Under the pieces are notes generated by a model. It did no database searches. It worked only from the letters and a program-made list of their open reading frames with translations, and was not told the origin of the DNA. Positions 59,050 through 64,000 of a stretch of 64,000 bases of DNA are shown piece after piece. Made by a program: the position numbers and the translations under genes. Each line of letters opens with the position of its first letter. The stretch's first letter is position 1. Origin of the DNA: a bacterium (lineage in GTDB: Bacteria > JAMCPX01); assembly GCA_021787665.1 (NCBI GenBank), contig JAJYLN010000013.1, positions 1 to 64,000 on the forward strand, written 5' to 3'.

Positions 59050-59901
59050 GTGACACAGAATCCAGACACTGGTACGGCTAAAAAGAAGGGCACCTGCCTT
59101 ATGCTCCTCGGTATCGGTGCAGTGGTTGCCATCGTATTGCTTGGCTTGTGCGTCTGGTACTACGGATATCACACGGTCGTGAAGGCGCCACCCGGCATGG
59201 TCTATATACCGGCTGGGTGGTTCCGGATGGGATGCAGCACGAGCGATAAAAGCTGTTTTGATTTTGATGGCGAGAAACCCTATCACCGGGTATACCTCAA
59301 TGCCTTTTTCATAGATAGAAATGATGTGACGGTTGGCGATTATTCCCGATGTGTACATGCAGGCAGGTGTACACCGCCGCATTGGAACGACTGCTATATT
59401 TGGGCGGGAGGATGGAAGAAGGGGACAGCAAGCCCGGCCCTTCAGGAAAGTAATAAGCCTGTTGTTTGCGTAGACTGGACCCAGTCAACTACCTACTGCA
59501 CATGGCAAGGCAAGCATTTACCTTCAGAAGCTCAATGGGAAAAGGCAGCACGGGGCACAGACGGTAAAATATATCCCTGGGGCAATACATGGGACCCATC
59601 GAAGGCATGTTTTAATCAGCAATCGACCTGCGCTGTAGGCAGCCATCCGCAGGGGTCAAGCGCGTATGGGGTACTGGATATGGCAGGCAATGTATGGCAA
59701 TGGTGCAGCGACTGGTACAGTACGGATTATTATAGCAAATCGCCCGACCATAACCCGCAAGGGCCCGATCGCGGACAATTCCGCGTTTTGCGCGGAGGCT
59801 CCTGGTTCGATCTCATTCCAGCAAAGCTTCGTACCTCGTACCGCAACGGCAGTGCCCCTTCCTATGCGCTCTTCAATCACGGCTTTCGCTGTGCCCGATG
59901 A
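59050..59901 (+). CDS. Membrane-anchored SUMF1/EgtB/PvdO-type protein without the FGE cysteines
   Basis: The product of about 283 residues has one N-terminal TM helix (about 18-40 from this start). A formylglycine-generating-enzyme-like domain follows outside the membrane: MVYIPAGWFRMGCS, VTVGDYSRCVHAGRC, PVVCVDWTQSTTYCTW, LPSEAQWEKAARGTDGKIYPWG in parts, MAGNVWQW and the C-terminal FRVLRGGSWF and GFRCAR. The two catalytic Cys of true FGE, expected in the SYRNG region, are absent, so it is probably a binding or hydroxylase-type member. ATG 59029 is an alternative start, seven residues longer. It stands alone. Confidence 0.8.
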   Translation: MTQNPDTGTAKKKGTCLMLLGIGAVVAIVLLGLCVWYYGYHTVVKAPPGMVYIPAGWFRMGCSTSDKSCFDFDGEKPYHRVYLNAFFIDRNDVTVGDYSRCVHAGRCTPPHWNDCYIWAGGWKKGTASPALQESNKPVVCVDWTQSTTYCTWQGKHLPSEAQWEKAARGTDGKIYPWGNTWDPSKACFNQQSTCAVGSHPQGSSAYGVLDMAGNVWQWCSDWYSTDYYSKSPDHNPQGPDRGQFRVLRGGSWFDLIPAKLRTSYRNGSAPSYALFNHGFRCAR

Positions 59902-59961
59902 AGAAACGGAACCCTTGAAAAGACGTGTGTCATATAAGAGTTTTACGTATGAAAAGCAAAC

Positions 59962-60034
<73 letters not shown>

Positions 60035-60045
60035 ATTAATGCATC

Positions 60046-60073
60046 AACATAATGAACGGACGTAAATAGTCAA
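60046..60073 (-). promoter_or_regulatory. Candidate sigma-70 promoter of tRNA-Lys
   Basis: On the minus strand TTGACT (60073-60068) and TATGTT (60051-60046) are 16 bases apart. The expected start point is about 5 bases before the mature tRNA 5' end at 60034. It lies just upstream of the divergent radical SAM gene. Confidence 0.55.
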
Positions 60074-60094
60074 GCGTTTTCGTGCGAGGGGCAC

Positions 60095-61495
60095 GTGATC
60101 CACACGATCGGGGCAGGGATGCTTTGGACTTGCTTTTTCCATTTCCGGGAACTATCATTGCGTAACGAAGCAAACAAGAGAGATGGTACCATTTCCAGAC
60201 GATACAAACTACATTTAATCTATCCTGCCCCGGCAAAGAACAGAAATACAAGGCATCGGAAACGGAGTGCGTCGCTTGTCCCGATCAACCTGCCCATCAT
60301 CGCAGGTCTGACACCGGACAACTTCGACATCAAGATTATAGACGAGAACATCGAGAACATCGACTTCAGCGATACGCCGGACATTGTGGGCATTACCGGA
60401 ATGACTGCGGTAATAAACAGGGCATACGAGATCGCGGATATCTACAGGCAGAAGGGCACGAAAGTCATACTCGGCGGCATCCATGTCTCTATGCTCCCTA
60501 ACGAGGCAAGTGGCCATGCGGATGCCATCGTGATCGGTGAAGTGGAGAATGTCTGGAGCACGGTGCTGTCCGATTTCATAAGCGGTCGGCTGAACAGGGT
60601 TTATAAAGGCACCATGCAGATGTCGCTCGATGGTCTTGGACTTATCAGAAGGGACCTGATCGACAAGAGGTCATATTCGATGCCCAACCCCATCCTCACC
60701 TCGAGGGGCTGTCCGCACAACTGCACCTATTGTTCTGTCACAGAGTTCTGGGGTTACAAGTTCAGGCATAGGCCCATTGATGACACGATATCAGAGATCA
60801 AGATGATCGGTGACCGTTGGATAGCGTTCGTAGACGACAATATCTACGGCGATATCAAACACTCGAAAGAGCTGTTCAAAAAAATGAAAGATCTAAAGGT
60901 CAGATGGGTAGGTCAAGGCGACATGCGCATTGCGAGGAATCCGGAACTGCTTGAGCTTGCACGGAAGAGCGGATGCGAATGGCTTTTCATGGGGATAGAG
61001 ACAATCTCTACAGAAAATCTTGCGTCTATTCACAAATCATTCAATAGGGGAGATAAATATGCTGAAGCTATTGCAATGATAAAATCGACAGGCATAAAGG
61101 TATTTGGATCGTTCATATTCGGGCTTGAGAACGACGATGAATCAGTCTTCGATCGAACGGTGAACTTCGGCATCGACAATAGGCTCGATGGAGCAAACTT
61201 CTATATCCTAACCCCGTTCCCTGGCACCCAGTTGTTCGAACAGATGGACAAAGATGGCCTTCTGTTGCACAAGGACTGGTCGAAGTACGATGCAAACCAC
61301 GTCGTATTCAAACATAAGAACCTATCGGCCGATCAGCTTCTGGACGGCCTTGTCTATGCCTATAAAAGATTTTATTCCATCCCTTCGATCATAAAGAGGG
61401 TTGTGTATCCAAGAAAGGACCTTGCACAGGTACTTGCCCTTAACACCATGAGACACCTCTCGACCAAGAGGTTCGAGAGAGGGGTCAGGAACTGA
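60095..61495 (+). CDS. B12-binding domain radical SAM protein
   Basis: This class B-type radical SAM protein has up to 466 residues. The cobalamin-binding-like Rossmann domain includes KLHLIYPAPAKNRN, IDFSDTPDIVGITGM and GTKVILGGIHVSMLPNEA. The radical SAM core has the cluster motif GCPHNCTYCSV, FVDDNIYG, LFMGIETI and FGSFIFGLENDD. Family members modify lipids, chlorophyll precursors, phosphonates and natural products. The start is unclear: ATG 60095 or 60119 add residues that do not look native, and TTG 60158 (before RNEANKRDG) is the shortest option. A possible terminator follows. The substrate is unknown. Confidence 0.8.
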   Translation: MIHTIGAGMLWTCFFHFRELSLRNEANKRDGTISRRYKLHLIYPAPAKNRNTRHRKRSASLVPINLPIIAGLTPDNFDIKIIDENIENIDFSDTPDIVGITGMTAVINRAYEIADIYRQKGTKVILGGIHVSMLPNEASGHADAIVIGEVENVWSTVLSDFISGRLNRVYKGTMQMSLDGLGLIRRDLIDKRSYSMPNPILTSRGCPHNCTYCSVTEFWGYKFRHRPIDDTISEIKMIGDRWIAFVDDNIYGDIKHSKELFKKMKDLKVRWVGQGDMRIARNPELLELARKSGCEWLFMGIETISTENLASIHKSFNRGDKYAEAIAMIKSTGIKVFGSFIFGLENDDESVFDRTVNFGIDNRLDGANFYILTPFPGTQLFEQMDKDGLLLHKDWSKYDANHVVFKHKNLSADQLLDGLVYAYKRFYSIPSIIKRVVYPRKDLAQVLALNTMRHLSTKRFERGVRN

Positions 61496-61527
61496 AACTC
61501 CGGAAGTAATTATGAAACAGTTTCACG

Positions 61528-61566
61528 AAAGAGGGAGGAATATTTGTCAAAAATTTCTCCCTCTTT
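61528..61566 (+). terminator. Stem-loop after the radical SAM gene
   Basis: AAAGAGGGAG (61528-61537) and CTCCCTCTTT (61557-61566) form a perfect 10-bp stem with a 19-base AT-rich loop, 33 bases after the stop codon. Only a weak T run follows (TTTAAG), so intrinsic termination is plausible but not certain. The remainder of 61496-61710 holds nothing recognisable. Confidence 0.5.
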
Positions 61567-61710
61567 AAGATCAGCGATAGGATAGGGGCCTAAAGAAATA
61601 TCCCTGTCAAGTCATGTAAAAATCTAACCGAAACAGGTATCTTGACATAGCCTGAAAAGCATTCTACAAAACGAATCATCATCCGGTAATCTCGAAAAGG
61701 GGGGTGTTCG

Positions 61711-62000
61711 ATGGGTACGCTTGAACATAGATGTTTAGATATACCGCTCCTTGGCCTTCTGGTATTCTGTTCCTGTAACTTCACCCAACACTCACCAGGC
61801 CCCGGCAAATAAGCCTGTAGCTGCCTATGATATTGCGTATGATGCCCATACGCACGTCCTGCGCATGAACTCGATAGACGTGACCCCGCCTTCCTACGTC
61901 CAGAACAATATCACGGGTACAGCCGGCGTGTTCCAGGTCGGTAATGCGACCCTTACGGGCAGCCTTCTCACCGCGTCCATCTACATAAAGAACAACGATG
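61711..62000 (+). pseudogene. Frameshifted, IS-truncated lipoprotein
   Basis: ATG 61711 after AAGGGGGG starts MGTLEHRCLDIPLLGLLVFC and continues SCNFTQHSPGPGK to a TAA at 61809-61811. That is a leader with lipobox-like LVFCSC. The other frame carries on smoothly from the same place with APANKPVAAYDIAYD, VLRMNSIDVTPPSYVQ and ATLTGSLLTASIYIKNND, up to the left end of the insertion element. A single-base frameshift near 61790-61805 plus truncation by the element explains this. The protein was probably a surface or outer-membrane lipoprotein; no family is recognised. Confidence 0.5.
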
Positions 62001-62023
62001 CCATTAACCCGAAAAATGCATTT
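62001..62023 (+). repeat. Left inverted repeat of the IS1380-type element
   Basis: It starts CCATTAACCCG and ends AATGCATTT. It matches the right end exactly on the opposite strand; a subterminal AGAATCTGT lies near both ends. Confidence 0.75.
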
Positions 62024-62115
62024 AGCAAAGAATCTGTAGAAATAAAAAGTCTCCTTTCATAAGAGAATCAAATGGTTATCGGGCATTTGAGACCAAACGA
62101 AAGGAGAACAGAAAT

Positions 62116-63499
62116 ATGCAGGGGGAGAATAGCACAGGCGTAGAAATTAACAAGGTAAAGATCAGGTTCACCGGCAAGGAAATGACGGCATACGGAGGGT
62201 TCAGTTTACTCGCCTTATTTTTTGAGAAAATCAAGTTCAGGGAATGTATTGAGCAGGCCATAGCGGTACAGGAAATATCACCGAATAGCAGGGGGATATA
62301 CGCCAAGATACTTGTCTACCTGTTGATGATCTATGCGGGTGGGAGCAGGTTTTCACATAGTATGTACCCTTGGGAGTAGACAGATAATGACGGCACTGTT
62401 TGGCGTGCTCTATCTGCCCGCTGCTGGGAGCACGCTGACGAGGCTATTCAAAAAGATAGACAGTCAGAACAAGGTGAACGAATTATCGGACAAGATGTGG
62501 AAGTGGTTATCAGGGCTGATACCATGGGGGAAGATTTTAGAGGACTGGCTGACGTTTGATTCTACGGTTTTAGAAAGATACGGGAAGCAGGAGGGAGCGA
62601 AGAGAGGGTATAATCCGAAGAAGAAAGGGCGAGCGAGTCACAGCCCGCTTCTGGCATTCTTGAACAGGAGCAAATACATCGTGCACCTATGGAACCGCAG
62701 CGGGGATGTCATCTCGCACAATAACATCATAGGATTTTTCAGTTCTGCCTATGAGCGTGTATGCGACAAGATAAAGATAGCGGGAGTCATAGCGGACAGC
62801 GGCTTCTACACCAAGGAGTTTATAGCACAGCTTGAAGAGAAAGGATTGCACTACATCATAGCCGCGCGGCTGTATCATCCGTTACAGAGAATGCTGTACA
62901 TGCAGAAGGGGTGGACACAGATAGATGAGGGTATCTTTGGGACATCGTTTGAATTCCGGCACACCGAGGAAGCGAAAACGCGGCGCTACATTGCCATACG
63001 ACAGAATATCAAACGTCGGGAGCACGCGATGGGCAAGACGCTGTCGTTATTTAAAGATGAGGCTGAGATCGGGGATTACCGGTATAGCGTATGGGTAACG
63101 GATCTCGAAGACGAAGTCGAAGTAGTATGGCGGAAATGCCGCCTCCGTGCGAACGATGAGAACATCATCAAGGAATTCAAGGAAGATTTTGCCCTGGGTG
63201 GATTTTCGATGAAACAGTTTTTTGCAACCGAGGCGGCGATGGTTATCCGGGCATTGCTGTACAATCTGTTTGTCTTGTTTCGTCACGAGATACTCGAGAA
63301 CAAGGAAAAGACACAGCGGCTTTTGACGTTGCGGTATAAATACTTTGTTATACCCGGTCAGTTGGGAGGGGACGGCAGGGACAAAGTCCTGCGTATATCA
63401 GTCATAAAACGCAAACTCAGAGCAAAGCTGACCTACTTATTTAACCGTATAGATCAGTATGTTGCACCTGCAACACCCAACTGCAATGCATTTGGGTGA
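62116..63499 (+). pseudogene. IS1380-family DDE transposase, frameshifted
   Basis: The first part (62116-62379) reads STGVEINKVKIRFTGKEMT and then YGGFSLLALFFEKI, and ends at a premature TAG. The rest continues in another frame (LGSRQIMTALFGVLYLPAAG, then WLTFDSTVLERYGKQEGAK). IS1380 signatures follow: GYNPKKKGRASHSPLLAFL, ADSGFYTKEF for the second catalytic Asp region, and RANDENIIKEFKED-type ENxIKE near the third. Removing one C from the run at 62367-62369 joins both parts into a protein of about 460 residues. The gene is probably inactive unless rescued by slippage. Confidence 0.8.
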
Positions 63500-63611
63500 A
63501 CAATGCAGAAAAAACAGGAGGTGTGACGGCAGAACCGCATAAATACTGAATTTAAACAGGCTTGCTTCTGGAGATCCTTAATAGGACAGATTCTACTGGT
63601 GTGCCGTTTCC

Positions 63612-63634
63612 AAATGCATTTTTCGGGTTAATGG
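63612..63634 (-). repeat. Right inverted repeat of the IS1380-type element
   Basis: This is the exact reverse complement of 62001-62023, about 110 bases beyond the transposase stop. Confidence 0.75.
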
Positions 63635-63791
63635 CATACCAGATGTGGCGATTATTGATGCAAGATGGAAGCGTGTATTCACATACGAACGGACGGATGC
63701 CGATAAGGCACACGCCCGTAAAATATCTTGACGACTTTATCCGATAGCGTTAGATGGTGAATCAAAGGGGGCTTTTTTTGCCAAATTGACC
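63635..63791. other. Spacer between the two insertion elements
   Basis: Short open frames run through this stretch (for example one ending VKYLDDFIR at a TAG near 63748, and another reading RTDADKAHARKIS). Neither has a start or a recognisable family, and neither continues the lipoprotein remnant in an obvious way. A GGGGGCTTTTTTT run lies near 63769. Confidence 0.3.
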
Positions 63792-64000
63792 TCACTTGTG
63801 CAGGGTAACTACTTCTGAGACTACATTCTGCACGCCTTCCGTAGTCCTTTTTTCCTGCCAGTAAGCATACCGTATTTTACGGGCAGAGACCAGATTTTGT
63901 TTTCTTTGGTTTACAATCACCTCCTGTAACCCTGAGATCGCCTGAAGCGGGGTCACATACTTCAGGGAACTGTGCGGGTCATTGTTATAAATCTGTGGGA
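63792..64000 (-). CDS. C-terminal end of an IS3/IS481-type transposase (partial, continues beyond the window)
   Basis: On the minus strand an open frame enters from the window edge and ends at TGA 63794-63792. It reads IYNNDPHSSLKYVTPLQAI and then LQEVIVNQRKQNLV and ARKIRYAYWQEKRT. The YNxxRPHSSLxYxTP block is the end of the integrase core domain of IS3 and IS481-family transposases; the Arg before PHSS is absent here. Only 69 codons are visible. It shows that the right end of the window is an insertion hotspot. Confidence 0.75.
   Translation of the reverse strand, partial: PQIYNNDPHSSLKYVTPLQAISGLQEVIVNQRKQNLVSARKIRYAYWQEKRTTEGVQNVVSEVVTLHK

Larger units (their letters stand above)
62001..63634 (+). 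mobile_element. IS1380-family insertion sequence
   Basis: The 1634-base element is bounded by perfect 23-base inverted repeats beginning CCATTAACCCG (62001-62023 and, inverted, 63612-63634). Size and the leading CC fit the IS1380 family, as does the encoded transposase. Outside the repeats ATG on the left mirrors CAT on the right, but no direct 4-5 base target duplication is visible (CGATG against CATAC). The insertion site may have rearranged after transposition. Confidence 0.75.

Overview
The window looks like a chromosomal segment of a Gram-negative bacterium. It encodes an outer-membrane TolC-type channel, lipoprotein and beta-barrel exports, and a complete ScpA-ScpB-SMC condensin. Several features recall deltaproteobacterial (Desulfobacterota-like) or Nitrospirota-like genomes: a miaB-bifunctional nuclease pair, a DUF4388 receiver protein, very long TPR proteins with an MJ0042-type zinc ribbon, and SMC followed by FtsY. 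The lineage is inferred from gene content only. No rRNA is present; one tRNA-Lys(CTT) is.

Layout. 1-545: AT-rich debris with two short ORF remnants. 546-3422: site-2 protease, scpA, scpB, rnhB. 3427-7752 (minus): TatT-like TPR protein, large polytopic membrane protein, MFS transporter. 7830-16681: an osmolyte block with glycerate kinase, a TM-helix channel-like protein, a fusion of a GpgS-like and an MgS-like glycosyltransferase, a decayed ACR3 arsenite pump, and a DUF5752-treT-otsAB trehalose operon. 16821-27922: a two-component system divergent from a tripartite RND efflux system with two permeases. 27961-35960: a cysteine-cluster protein, an outer-membrane beta-barrel, a sugar-1-phosphate nucleotidyltransferase, a TPM/nucleotidyltransferase/LemA cluster, a P-type H+-ATPase and an alpha/beta hydrolase. 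35961-36631: a scar with a broken toxin-antitoxin pair and one isolated type I-C-like CRISPR repeat. 36632-40380 (minus): SLC13/ArsB-type permease, thiD, a Fis-type regulator with a degenerate receiver, dus. 40678-55158: miaB, bifunctional nuclease, two pseudo-signalling proteins, a PHP phosphoesterase, a giant zinc-ribbon TPR protein, smc, ftsY and a glycerophosphodiester phosphodiesterase, mostly overlapping or closely spaced. 55228-58992: an acetoacetate-decarboxylase-like protein, two acyl-CoA dehydrogenases and small proteins. 59029-64000: a SUMF1-like protein, tRNA-Lys, a B12-binding radical SAM protein, then a lipoprotein remnant, a frameshifted IS1380-type element and the end of another transposase.

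How it fits together. The osmolyte block suggests investment in glucosylglycerate-type solutes and trehalose, with two trehalose routes in one operon; the nearby sugar-1-phosphate nucleotidyltransferase could supply GDP-mannose. The two-component system probably controls the adjacent efflux operon. The most unusual signals are catalytic losses in otherwise intact, operonic genes: an acyl-CoA dehydrogenase without its catalytic Glu beside an intact partner, three receiver domains without the phospho-acceptor Asp, a GTPase-like domain with an eroded P-loop, and a nucleotidyltransferase-like protein with Asn in place of the metal-binding Asp residues. A family of mosaic intergenic hairpin repeats occurs at four places.
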